Assembly (NCBI GenBank): GCA_003833135.1
Contig: QZLH01000139.1
Location: 99,276 to 156,805 of the forward strand
Direction of reading: 5' to 3'
DNA: 57,530 nucleotides
DNA from: Oehlia diaphana
Lineage: Eukaryota > Glomeromycota > Glomeromycetes > Glomerales > Glomeraceae
Positions 47,148-57,530 of this stretch are shown one piece after another. How positions within the stretch are numbered: position 1 is the stretch's first letter; every line of letters begins with the position of its first letter. Made by a program: the position numbers and the translations under genes. Below the pieces are notes generated by a model that worked only from the letters and a program-made list of their open reading frames with translations, had not been told where the DNA came from and did not search any database.

Positions 47148-48022
47148 AATATTAAATAATCTGAGTCACCTTCAAGTCTTTTATAACAGTAGCCATTCCT
47201 ATGACGAATTCACCTAACGTTTTCTTCCTATATTCTGAATATAAAGAATTGTTGAGAGCTGTGCAGGCATTAGAAATTGTAAAATTTTTTTAAAAGAAAA
47301 GGATTTTTTTTCGTCATGTGGGGAAAATCCAAAAAACTGAAATTTTTTTTTTTAAAAAAACAATGACGATTCCAAAAAAGACGATGATTTCTCGTGAAGA
47401 ATTTCATTGTAAATTATTTTTATAGCTTAATAAATTTTACCTGATCGGATTAGTTTCATTTCGTTGCTATAAATTGTTCTACGCCAATCATTATGCAGCC
47501 TATAAGGCTAATACTACAAAACTCTATAGGTAATTAGGTATAGTAACTAAGATATAGTATTTTAATTATTTTATGATTTGCCCCAGCCGGAGTTTACTTC
47601 ATCATAATTGAATTTAAGTTTGACCACTAACATTACAGTATTAACGTGTTACATTTAAAAAATTTTGAACAGTATTTAATTGGATATATTCTTGGATATT
47701 TTAATATATTAATATGTATCAGCAAAAATACTGAATCAACAAAATCATGCTATACTGAACTCAGCTATTACCGCCTATGTATATTGGGATTAGGGCCTGC
47801 GCCACTCCAAATCCTATATACCACACTACCCTGTCACTATATAAATAGTACTTTAAACGTGTAGTACAGGAGCACAGCTGCACAGGGCGCCAAACACATG
47901 ATGCTGGACGATCCAATTTAAATCCACTTAATCCACTTGCGGGGTGGTCTGAACGTACGGATTTTTTAAAGTATTTCATTTACCAAAAAAAAAGAAAAGA
48001 AGATTTTATTTTATAGATATAG
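47148..48022. other. Unique sequence between duplication units
   Basis: Not found upstream of gene 1 or gene 3. Contains a moderately GC-rich part (47780-47960); no supported ORF. It may be a relic of the DNA at the junction, or an insertion at it. Confidence 0.5.
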
Positions 48023-48077
48023 ATTATTTACATCTAATCTATGTACCACGGGGATAACGTCTTTTTTTTTAACCTTG

Positions 48078-48209
48078 GGAAAATTGGAAGCACTATTGGA
48101 AGCACCTTTGGAAAGATTGGAAGCATAATTTTCTATTAAATCCATTTGGATTGGAAGCTTCCAACCAAATTTTTATGCGATTGGAAGTACAAATGCACAT
48201 CACTGCTTG
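48078..48209 (+). repeat. GATTGGAAGCA-repeat insertion in the gene 2 promoter region
   Basis: About 130 bases absent before gene 1 (which reads AACCTTGTGGGTACACC continuously). It contains several copies of ATTGGAAGCA and a palindrome TTGGAAGCTTCCAA. It stands directly upstream of the conserved GGTACACC block of gene 2. Confidence 0.65.
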
Positions 48210-48210
48210 T

Positions 48211-48272
48211 GGGTACACCATGTTTGGTTCCCCGACTCATTTTTTAGAATGAAAAATAAAGTATAAAAAGGC
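48211..48272 (+). promoter_or_regulatory. Core promoter and upstream block of gene 2
   Basis: TATAAAAAGGCTCCAATTTT starts at 48262; GGTACACCATG and TTGGTTCCCCGACTC lie upstream, as in gene 1. Confidence 0.55.
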
Positions 48273-48639
48273 TCCAATTTTCCCCTCAAGAAAGTTTTCG
48301 TAATTCTACCAATCTTTTATTTTTTATAACAACAAACTACTCAAACAACTCTTTTTGTTATTATTTTTGAACGTTTAACCACGTTTTTTTTTTACCTGCA
48401 AATATTAAAATACATATATATATATATATATTTTTTTTCACAGAAAAATTTACAATCATTCATTCTCTTTTTTTTGACCGTTTCGCTACGGTTTCAAAAA
48501 ATTTTTAATATTTGCAACATTTGCAACGATTATTTTATTTTATTTTATTTTATTTTTTCTTTAATCACAAAAGAAATTTCAAATTTCAAACTTCAAACTA
48601 CTCTTTGTTTCTTAAAAACTCAATCTTTTTATTGACAAA

Positions 48640-50807
48640 ATGTCTCTCGCTAAAGCAAGAAAAGGATTAAAGACTGAAAAGAAAGGTGGAAAAGTATCTC
48701 CTGAGCAAAAAATTCTCAACCAATTCTTGGAAGCCCCTAAAGATAAAAAACATAAAAAGAAAGATAAAAAATTTAAATTCAGTCAAGTATGTTAATAAAT
48801 TTGATATAATCTATACGATTATTCGATGTCATTATCATAACTAATTTAAACCTTTTCTAACAGTTTGACCCTAAACATGCTGATGATGCCTTTAATGTCA
48901 CTGCGGAATTTATGGAAATCGCTAACAAAAATCCTGATAATGCCATCGAGAAAGTTATTGATTACGCGAATGAAGTATCTGAAACTAGGGATCCCGAATT
49001 AGTTCGTCATGCATTAATGATGTTTGTTACTCATCATCCGTCTGCTCGTAACAAAAATTTGCGTATTCCTCCATTGATTAAACGTTCTCCTGGAGCTACT
49101 GTTCCCAAGAAGAAGAACATTTCATTGGCTCCTGGTCCCCTGGTATCTGTATCTGCTGAAAAGATTAAGGAGACTGAAGATAACCCTGAATTATATATGA
49201 ATTGGTATAGAGAAGATCCTAATCTCAATGAGCATCACGAGCATTGGCATATTGTTTATGGTAGTAATGGTGTTCCTGATGTTAAAAATCCTAAAATCCG
49301 TGTTCATAAGGATCGACATGGTGAATTGTTCATTTACATGCATCGACAAATGCTGGCAAGATATGATATTGAACGTCTAGGACTAGGTTTACCTTTGATT
49401 AAACCTCTTGATGATTATTTTGCCCCAATTGAGGAAGGATATCATCCTAACGAAAATTTGGTTGATACAGAAGATGAAAATGATCCTTACTCTACATTTG
49501 GTTTTCGTGAAGCTAATTCAAAACTTCGTGATTATGGTGATGGTGATTTCAAAATTAAAGAAATGGATAGACATCGTAAAGATATCGAAAAAGCTGTTGA
49601 AAAGGGTGAATTTTATGATGGTACCAAGATCGATATTGATACGTTGGGCGCTGTTCTCGAATCTTATGAAAAAGACGGGGTTGGTCATTTGGTTAAATAT
49701 TATGGTAGTTTACATGGAGGTGGTCACCTTACTATAGGAAACATAAATGATGATCCTGGTGTGATGGCTCAAACACGCGTTGCTGCACGTGATCCGGCAT
49801 TTTGGAGATGGCATCGTCATATAGATAATCTGATCAAAACATGGGAAGAAAAACAAGAACCGAATGACTTTTGCAATTCACCACCTGTAAAACTTCAAGA
49901 TGTCATTCTTGTATTCAAAGATAAACTACCTATACACCATGGAGAAACCCAAGATGAAGAAGCAGCTGCATTTGGTGAAAAAACATTTGGCGGAAAAAAT
50001 TTTTGTACGGACGTATCAAAAAATGATATTGTTACAAATGAATTAGAAACAAAAATGAAAACTAGAGTGTGGATACATATTTCAGATTCAGGATCAACTG
50101 AGGAGATAGATTATTTATTCCCTAGGGAATTTTATTATTATTTCCGGGTTGAAAATACTTCAGCAAGTCAATTTGATGCTACATTCCGTGTCTTTATAGT
50201 ACCAGAGGAATTAGCTGAATCAAGAGTTCATTGGATTGAATTAGATAAATTCAAAGAATGTTTACCTCCTAATTCTAAAAAGGTAGTATGTCGTGATTGT
50301 GATATGTCATCAATCGTACGTCAACCTCCGCAGAAATCCGAAGATGAATTAGATGATACAGCTCTTCCGATTGATACTACTCCAGTAGATAATAATAATG
50401 ACCGATTTTGTGATTGTGGTTGGCCTTTCCATTTATTACTGCCCAGAGGAAGGAAAGGAGGATTGAAATTTAAATTGTTAGTATTTATTTCCGATTGGTC
50501 TGAAGATAAAGTACCAGTATTGAGTAGATGTGGAAGTCTTAGTTTCTGCGGTGCTGAAGGACCCTCTGATAAATATCCCGACAAGAAACCCATGGGTTAT
50601 CCACTTGATAGACCGTTCAAAAATAATTCTTATAAAGAGGTAAGTAAATTTGAAGATTTTATTATGGAGAGGAAATTTAATTTTTATTAATTTTTACCTT
50701 ATTAAATTTCACAGACGTTTGCTGGATTAAATAATGCTATTATTAAAGATGTTTGCATTAATTGGGTTGATGACTTTCCTGAAATCGTCGTTGAAGACAG
50801 CTGCTAA
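48640..50807 (+). CDS. Prophenoloxidase/hemocyanin-type dicopper protein, gene 2
   Basis: 671 residues from exons 48640-48786, 48864-50639 and 50715-50807. It is the closest relative of gene 1; differences cluster in the linker after the N domain (an added LAPGPLVSVS segment at about residue 137) and in the region between CuA and CuB (REANSKLRDYGDGDFK). All copper ligands are kept (CuA H174 and H178 in NEHHEHWH, the His of YMHRQML; CuB in LHGGGHLTIG and WRWHRHID). CDCGWPFH and the paired cysteines CRDC are unchanged. There is no signal peptide. Its 3' flank and upstream elements show it belongs to the younger duplication unit. The promoter has an extra insertion at 48078-48209, so its expression could differ from that of gene 1. 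Confidence 0.9.
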
Positions 50808-51636
50808 CTAAATCATTTTTGTAAATATTTAAATATTTATTTTTCATATTTTTTCTTATAACAATTTGCAAAGTGTAATTTCCTACATTTAATTACAAAA
50901 CGGCAAAAAAAAAACTAAGTTTTTTTTTTAAATGATTCTAAGATAATTTGATTTTCTAAAAGCTAGCTTTTTGTATATATGAACATTTTATTTTATTTTA
51001 TTCATTGGACATTATTTTTTTAAAATTTTTGTATCATTTATTTATTTATTTATTTTTTGTTTTCAATTAAATATTTCGATCGAAAAATTATGTATTCCAA
51101 AAAAAGGTTTGGGCAAAATATTTTTTGGAACATTATGTAATTTTTTTCTTTTTTTATTAATAAAATCATAGAAAAATTGCAAAAAAAATTTTATAAAATA
51201 TAACCTTGAACTAGGTTAAATTTTTTTTTTTTGACTTATCAAATGTTCGTTTATTTAGAAAATCATAATACTGATAAATCCAATTTCTTGCAAACTGAAG
51301 ACATTCAATTAGATTAGAATGATATAAATAATCTTTTATTTTATCGAAACAAACATTTTTACAGGTATATGATGAGTTGATGATATTATAGCGCAGCGAC
51401 AGCATATTAATGATGCGTGTGCAACGAAATGAATAACCACAAAATTATATCCAAATAAAAAATGAGAGGTGACGCCAAAAAAAAAAGCACACAAAATGGT
51501 AAAAAAGTTTTTATTACTAGCATTAGTACAAATAATGAATTGTTGATAATACAGCTTCCCTAATAAATATTGAAATTTTATTTTTCCTGCACAATCAGAT
51601 GCTTAGTTTATGCTACGCAACTCATATCATAATTAA

Positions 51637-52175
51637 AATATCCATACTTTTCGCCGAAGTTCATCTCACCGAACACCATTTCGCAAAGCAATTTCGCCGA
51701 AGAATGTTTCACCGAAGTGCCATTTCGTTGAAATACCATTTCCCCGAATGGACATTTCCCCGAATGACCATTTTGCCGAAGGACATTTCTCCGAAGATAT
51801 GGAACTAATTAATTTTCCTTTTCTTTTTCAGAAGACAAACACGCGTTTGTTTAATTTTTTTAAAAATTAATTTATTCGGTCTTTACAGTCAGTAAATTCA
51901 AAAAAAGATAACAAATTCGTCGTACCCATCAATTCCGAAATATTTTTATTTTCTTTGTATCGAATTGTTAATGATTAAGGAAATATATTAATCACTACCA
52001 TTTTTGGCGAGGTGTCCTTCGACGAAATGGACGATTCGGGGAAAAGGATTCGGCGAGTTGTCTTCGATGAAACGCCCATCCGCGAAATATCCCTTCGGTG
52101 AAACTTCCCTTCGACGAGATGAATTCGGTGAAATGGGTTTCGGCGAAATGGACTTCGGCGAAACGTACCGTAACC
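51637..52175. mobile_element. Fold-back element 1, copy in unit B
   Basis: Same insertion site as 45839-46315, judged by the shared right flank (TAACCATTTTTAAAGTTAG). The left end has decayed (AATATCCATACTTTTCGCC). It is longer than the unit A copy because more arm units are kept on the right side. Confidence 0.7.
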
Positions 52176-52449
52176 ATTTTTAAAGTTAGATTAATTAAAA
52201 AGATAACTCAAGTTGTTTATTTCGCCCTATAAAAAATTTATTCAGTGTTTTTTTTATTCCAGGTTATTTCCGGTAAATGCACCATATTCACGGAATTTAT
52301 AGCTTCAAAAAATGGAAATTATCCAAGTTGCTAGTTATTTTTCCGCAAATAGATCATATTCACGGAGTTTTTTACAGAAATTATGGATAAAAAAAAAATT
52401 TTTTATTTGAACCATTCAATGCTTATTATCTTATTATTTTTACTGTATA

Positions 52450-53260
52450 GGGGGGATACGGGACGTTTCACCGAAACCAACCATATGGTCCGTAATGAGG
52501 TTTCGCCGAGGAGACTGAATAGAAATTTTGTCGAATGGGATATTTTGTCGAATCCTTTCCCTGAATGATCCATTTTTACCATTTTGCTGAAAATGGTTAT
52601 GATTATATGAATTTTAAAATTATCAATACCATTTCGTCGAAGGACATTTCGTCGAAAATGTTAGTGATTAACATATTTCCTTAACAACTCATGTTCAAAG
52701 TACAAATCCTCTTTAAACTATTTAATTTTCATTTTATTATCTTTTTTTTAAACAAACGTGACCTAATATAATGTGTTAAATAATTCGTTTGTCTTCTCAG
52801 CGAAATGTCCACTCGGCGAAATGGCACTTCGGTGAAACATCCCTTCGGCAAAATTGGCGAAATGGGTTTCGGTGAAAAGAACTTCGGCGAAAAGTCCGGA
52901 TACCACTATCATTTTAACATTCAAGTAACTTATATACTGTAATTGTTACATAAAAACAAACTTTAATTTTCTTTTTTTAAAATTGATTATGATAGAATTA
53001 ATTGATCTTTTAGAAATTAAGAATTGCAAACCTGGAAATAAAAATTGTACGATTCGGGGAAAAGGATTCGGCGAAATGTTCCTTCGGCGAAAAAAATGAA
53101 CTTCGGTGAAACGTACCGTAATCCTACGAAAGAAAGAAATTCTTATTTTTTATCTGCGCATTGTAAAAATGTTGATCGCTACCATTTCAGTCAGCGAAAT
53201 GGCTTCAGTAAAGGGTCATTCGGCGAAATGTTTATTCGGCAAAATTGACTCCCGGGTACC
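52450..53260. mobile_element. Fold-back element 2, copy in unit B
   Basis: Starts near GGGGGATACGGGACGTTTCA and ends near CCCGGGTACC at 53260. Contains at least four blocks of TTCGGCGAAATG-type units in alternating orientation, including GTCCGGATACC at 52900, so it may be two nested elements. The DNA before gene 1 at about 40718 runs from TATTATTATAG directly into TTTGTAATTCG, giving the approximate empty site. TTATTATTT stands at 52431 and 53261, a possible 9-base duplication. Confidence 0.6.
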
Positions 53261-54044
53261 TTATTATTTGTTTGTAATTTGTTTTTTTCAGAATTCAAGG
53301 GAATCTTACGTGCATACGATATCTTCCATGACTTGTGCCAAACAATGAAACAATATGCAAGGCTGATTCCAATTATTTTGTAAAACTAATATATCCATTT
53401 AAGGTCTCTTTAACTTCACGCGTAAAAACGAGTTATTGTATTACCCCAAAAAAAAAATAAAAAATAAAAGAAAAAAAAAATTAATCATCGCCATTAATAG
53501 GATTTTTCCCCGATTCTCCTTTATATTAGTACATTAACAAATCTTAATAATTAATTACCAGGAGAACCTGTATTATCTGTGGGAAAAAAAAATGTTAGAA
53601 ATAATAAAGTATATTGTGTAGATTGTTTATGTATCATATGTATCATAGATTCATAGCACAATTAGCACATGGATCGGATAAATATATTTGCGAAAAAACG
53701 GCAACATGACTTATCAGTTAAAATTAATATAAACAAACAAGTTTATCATTTTCGGTTTAAGTAATTATTATAAAAAAAAAAGCAAGGTATAACAAAATCC
53801 ACAAAATCTATCATTTTATAATATTTCCTTATTTTAGTAATTAGTTATTTATAATATTTCCTTGTTCAAGTAACTAATAATTTTTATAACATTTTCTTGT
53901 TTAAGTAATTAATATAACAAAAAAATTTATCATTTATTATATTTCCCTGTTTAAGTAATTTGGTTTTCGATTTACAAACTTTAATTTATTATTGCAATTC
54001 TTTATATCTAATCTATTATCACATGAGCGTCCTTTTAGCCTTGC
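53261..54044. other. Upstream DNA of gene 3
   Basis: 53.28-53.53 kb matches the DNA before gene 1 (40.74-41.15 kb), including GGAATCTTACGTG and TCCATTTAAGGTCTC. The remainder contains diverged repeats of a TTTATAATATTTCCTTGTT-type phrase (53805-53950, about four copies). No gene. Confidence 0.5.
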
Positions 54045-54118
54045 AGGTGCACCGTGCTTTGATTCCCTGACCTTTTTTTTTTTAGATTGAAAATAAAGAA
54101 AATAAAATATAAAAAGGC
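54045..54118 (+). promoter_or_regulatory. Core promoter and upstream block of gene 3
   Basis: TATAAAAAGGCTTCAATTTT starts at 54108; GGTGCACCGTG and TTTGATTCCCTGAC lie upstream. The 5' untranslated region is about 190 bases, shorter than in genes 1 and 2 (about 350-380 from TATA to start), but ends in the same CAATC-TTTTATTGACAAA before ATG. Confidence 0.55.
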
Positions 54119-54299
54119 TTCAATTTTCCCTCAAGAAAGTTTTCCTTGTAGTTCTGCCAATCTTATATTTTCATAATAGCAAAACTACTTATTACTTAAC
54201 CAACCCAATTCTTAATAATTGATTTTATTATTTTTTTTTTATCACAAAGTTCAAACTACTCCTTTTTTTTCTTAAAAACTCAATCCTTTTATTGACAAA

Positions 54300-56381
54300 A
54301 TGTCTCTCGCTAAAGCAAGAAAAGGATTAAAAACTGCCAAAAAAGGTGGAATATTAACTCCTCAACAAAAATCTGTCAACGAATTCTTGATAGCTCCTAA
54401 AAGTAACAAAACTAGTAGTAGATTCAGTCCAGTATGTTAATAGATTTAATATAACATTTTTATTTGATGATATTGTTTATAGCTATCATAAATAATTTAA
54501 CTTTTCTTTACAGTTTGACTTTGACCAGGCTAAAAAAGCCTCCAATTACTGTACGAAATTTATGAAAATTGCTAACGAAAATCCTGATGATCCCATCGAG
54601 AAAGTTCTTGAGTACGCGAAAAAAGCAACTGAAACTACGGATCCCGAATTAGTTCATTGGGCTTTAATGTCTTTTATTACTCATCATCCGTCTGCTCGTA
54701 ATCGAAATTTGCGTATTCCTCCATTGATTCAACGTTCTCCACAAAAGAAAGCTCCTGGTCCCGTAGTATCTGATGAAAAAGTTGGGGAATCTGAAGGCGA
54801 CATTGAATTATGTATGAATTGGTTTAGAGAAGATCCCAATCTCAATGAACATCACGAACATTGGCATCTCGTTTATGATGACCCTCATGATGATGATGGC
54901 AACCCTATTGATAAGGATCGACGTGGTGAACTGTTTGTTTACATGCATCGACAAATGCTGGCAAGATATGATATCGAACGTATAGGAATGAATTTACCTT
55001 TAATCAAACCTTTGGATAATTATCGTGCCCCAATTGAGGAAGGATATAAACCCAACACAAACTTGCGTGATGAAGATATATCTGATAAATTTGGATCTCG
55101 TGAACCTAATTCGGTACTTCGCAATATTGATTTGCCGGAAGTGAAAGTAGATATTGCTAGAATGGAAGAAACTCGCAAAAATCTCGAAACAGCTATCAAA
55201 AAGGGTCATTTTTTTGATGACACTGAAGTCACTATTGATCTATTGGGCGCTTTAATTGTACCTTTCATAAGAAGAAAGGTTGATTATGGTTTACATGGAG
55301 CTGGTCACATGGCTATAGGACTCATAAATATTGATGATGCTGGTGTGATGACTCAGCCACGTGTTGCTGCACGTGATTCGGTATTTTGGAGATGGCATCG
55401 TCATATAGATAATCTGATCCATTCATGGGAAGAAAAACAAGAACCGAATGACTTTTCCAATTCACCACCTGTAAAACTTCAAGATGTCATTCTTGTATTT
55501 AAAGATAAACTACTTATAAACCATGGAGAAACTCAAGATGATGAAGCAGCTGCATTTGGTGAACAAACATTTGGTGGAGAAAATTTTGATACGGATGTAT
55601 CAGATAATGAGTATGTTACACATGAATTACAAACGAAAATGAAGTCCAGAATATGGGTGTATACTGAAGATTCAAATTTATCTGAGAGAGTAGTTTATTT
55701 ATTCCCGAGGGAATTTTATTATTATTTCCGTGTTGAAAATACTTCATCATGTCAATTTGAAGCTACATTCCGCGTCTTTATAGTACCAGAGGAATTAGTT
55801 GAATCAAGACGTCATTGGATTGAATTAGATAAATTCAAAGAATGTTTACCTCCTAATTCTAAAACGGTAGTATGTCGTGATTGTGATATGTCATCAGTCG
55901 TACGGCAACCTCCGCAGAAAACCGAAGATGAATTAGATGATACAGCTCTTCCGACTGATGAAAAAAATGAGTATGGAAAATATTGTGATTGTGGTTGGCC
56001 TTTCCATTTATTACTACCCAGAGGAAGGAGAGGAGGAATGAAATTTAAATTGTTAGTATTTATTTCCGATTGGTCTGAAGATGAAGTACCAAGAATAAGT
56101 AGATGCGGAAGTATTAGTTTCTGCGGTACTGAAGCGTCTGATAAATATCCCGACAAGAAACCTATGGGTTATCCATTTGATAGACCGTTCAAAAATAATT
56201 CCTATGAAGAGGTAAGGAAAGAAAAACATTTCGAAATTTTTGTCATAGAGGAGAATTAATTTTTATTAATTTTTATCATTAAATTTCACAGACGTTTGCT
56301 GGATTAAATAATGTTGTTATTAGAGATGTTTGCATTAATTGGGTTGATGAATTTCCTGAAGTCAAAGTTGAAGACTGCTAA
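54300..56381 (+). CDS. Prophenoloxidase/hemocyanin-type dicopper protein, gene 3
   Basis: 639 residues from exons 54300-54431, 54514-56211 and 56292-56381. It is the most diverged of the three: a shorter, less basic N-terminus (MSLAKARKGLKTAKKGG), a different CuA flank (HHEHWHLVYDDPHDDDGN), and a reworked segment before CuB. The copper ligands remain (NEHHEHWH, VYMHRQML, LHGAGHMAIG, WRWHRHID), as do RDCDMSS and CDCGWPFHLL. Intron positions are identical to genes 1 and 2, so all three come from one spliced ancestor. There is no signal peptide. The divergence pattern suggests that it and the gene 1 lineage are the older pair and that gene 2 arose later from gene 1. Confidence 0.9.
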
Positions 56382-57092
56382 TCAAACCGGTTTGTAAATA
56401 TAACTTAAAATGAAAATAAATATTTAACAAATTTCCTGAATTTATGTTCATTATTAAGGTTAGGAAGTATCTAAAAAAGTAAAGTGAGTTTTCATATAAT
56501 CGTACAAGACAAAATTATTAAAATTACAATTTTTACTATATATTTAATAAAACCGTTTATTTACAAGAAAAAGTTATATTACTTCATAGTTTTTATGTTA
56601 ATATAAAATATAAAATAGTATTTTCGAATGAACGAAATTACTATATATAAAAATGTGAAGTATATATATATATACAGTATATATATATAACATATAAACT
56701 GCTTAAAAAAACCCTAAAGTATATAATATATTTACAAACTTCGTAGGATCATGCTGATTTTGTTTGACCAATATTTTCATATATTGCCGATCACCGTACA
56801 ATATTAAGCATCAAATAGTTTATTTCCGTACAATAATGATAACAATATTCTTAATTGGTATCGAGTACTGACGTTTATTATGTTATATCATNTTCTTTCA
56901 TTTCACATCATTTTTTAATTTGCATTTATTTTTTATTTTTTTTTTAAAAATTTGCATTAATTGTTTTATTAAATGATAAATATTACAACATTTACGTCAT
57001 TTACGTGTCTGAAATATTAATTTTTAAATTTACCCGTTGTAAAACTCCACTATTTATCAAATTTACCAAATTATTAGTATTCATAGTAATTT
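56382..57092. other. Intergenic, no gene seen
   Basis: AT-rich; a TA tract at 56660-56690; one N at 56892. It does not match the 3' flank of genes 1 and 2, so the duplicated unit did not extend past gene 3. Confidence 0.5.
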
Positions 57093-57530
57093 CTAGATTA
57101 GTATAATTTCTTGTAATGGTTTGTGTAAATCTTTCAAATTATTCGTTTTTGATATTTCACAATTAGAGGTAAAAGCTAAATTAAAAAATATTAATTAAAA
57201 TATACTAAATAAAGAAAATGAAATCAAAAAACTTCAATAATGTTTCTAACCTTCTTTAGCTGTAACAAATCCTTTATTTTTTTTCATCTTATCATTGTTA
57301 TCAATATCAAATGTATTAACGTCAAATTCCACTAAATAATAAATTTAAATCATTTATATTTTTTATTAACATGATGATAAAATATTTGGTTTATTACATA
57401 CCTCGTTTTCTTTTAGTGCATTGAATATTATTTACCAAATTATTAATCATTCCAATTTGTTCTTGTTCTCTTGGTATTTTGTATGAAACTAAACTTTCTA
57501 CATTTTTATGTCAAGTTGCTAATTTCATTG
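57093..57530 (-). pseudogene. C-terminal remnant of a second tyrosine recombinase, cut by window edge
   Basis: Three exon-like blocks on the minus strand: 57528-57402, 57331-57251 and 57175-57093, joined in one frame. The first reads MKLAT, a TGA stop (57513-57511), then HKNVESLVSYKIPREQEQI. This fits the last catalytic box of Crypton/DUF3504-like recombinases (a G-H-K-x4-SL-x2-Y pattern), with the glycine codon changed to TGA. The third block has LKDLHKPLQEI, similar to PLKDLNEIQE of the recombinase at 6408-7997. The rest lies beyond the window. Confidence 0.5.

Larger units (their letters stand above)
48023..53260 (+). repeat. Tandem duplication unit B
   Basis: Homologous to 41458-47147. 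It contains gene 2, its 3' flank, fold-back 1 and fold-back 2. Beyond about 53275 the sequence again resembles the DNA before gene 1 (40.74-41.15 kb), so the original upstream region of gene 3 resumes there. Confidence 0.7.

Overview
This is a strongly AT-rich, intron-dense eukaryotic window with GT-AG introns mostly of about 70-150 bases, long homopolymer runs and many small mobile elements. The mixture of genes best fits an arbuscular mycorrhizal fungus (Glomeromycotina, Rhizophagus-like). It includes a WD40-like/TRP-like channel, a Crypton-type recombinase, fungal ILV3 and KEX1, and intracellular type-3 copper proteins. The organism call is inference from gene content and composition. No prokaryotic feature and no CRISPR was seen. 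I could not recognise any tRNA or rRNA.

Layout. 1-6.4 kb: gene-poor, with decayed coding remnants, small inverted-repeat elements and one candidate spliced micro-gene (1013-1241). 6.4-8.5 kb: a Crypton-like tyrosine recombinase gene (minus, one frameshift), a hairpin element and a small Cys4 ORF. 10.1-15.1 kb: an eight-exon channel gene (minus) followed by a broken partial copy that carries a MITE. 16.5-25.2 kb: a large diverged inverted repeat. Each arm carries two genes for arginine-rich peptides of about 57-60 residues; three of the four copies are intact and one is frameshifted. 26.8-29.3 kb: ILV3 (dihydroxyacid dehydratase, minus, 10 exons). 30.1-31.1 kb: a seven-helix RTA1-like membrane protein (minus). 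32.2-35.7 kb: a KEX1-type serine carboxypeptidase (plus, 21 exons, three consecutive microexons). 36.2-37.5 kb: a cluster of minisatellites. 39.2 kb: four spaced 16-base repeats.

41.5-56.4 kb: three tandem genes for proteins of the arthropod prophenoloxidase/hemocyanin superfamily (660, 671 and 639 aa). All have the same three-exon structure, no signal peptide and a shared TATA-centred promoter. Their intergenic DNA holds fold-back elements, a retroposon-like insertion and a MITE. Comparing the three copies gives filled and empty sites, so the order of duplication and insertion can be read. Genes 1 and 2 are closest in coding sequence, while the regions upstream of genes 2 and 3 share the fold-back insertions. 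This fits a last duplication of a block of about 5.5 kb containing gene 1 plus the upstream DNA of the old gene 2. The window ends in a decayed second recombinase C-terminus (57093-57530).

Best candidates for something undescribed are the small basic-peptide gene family in the inverted repeat, the fungal prophenoloxidase-like tandem array with its shared promoter block, and the KEX1 microexon run. There is one assembly gap (44277-44832) and one isolated N (56892).
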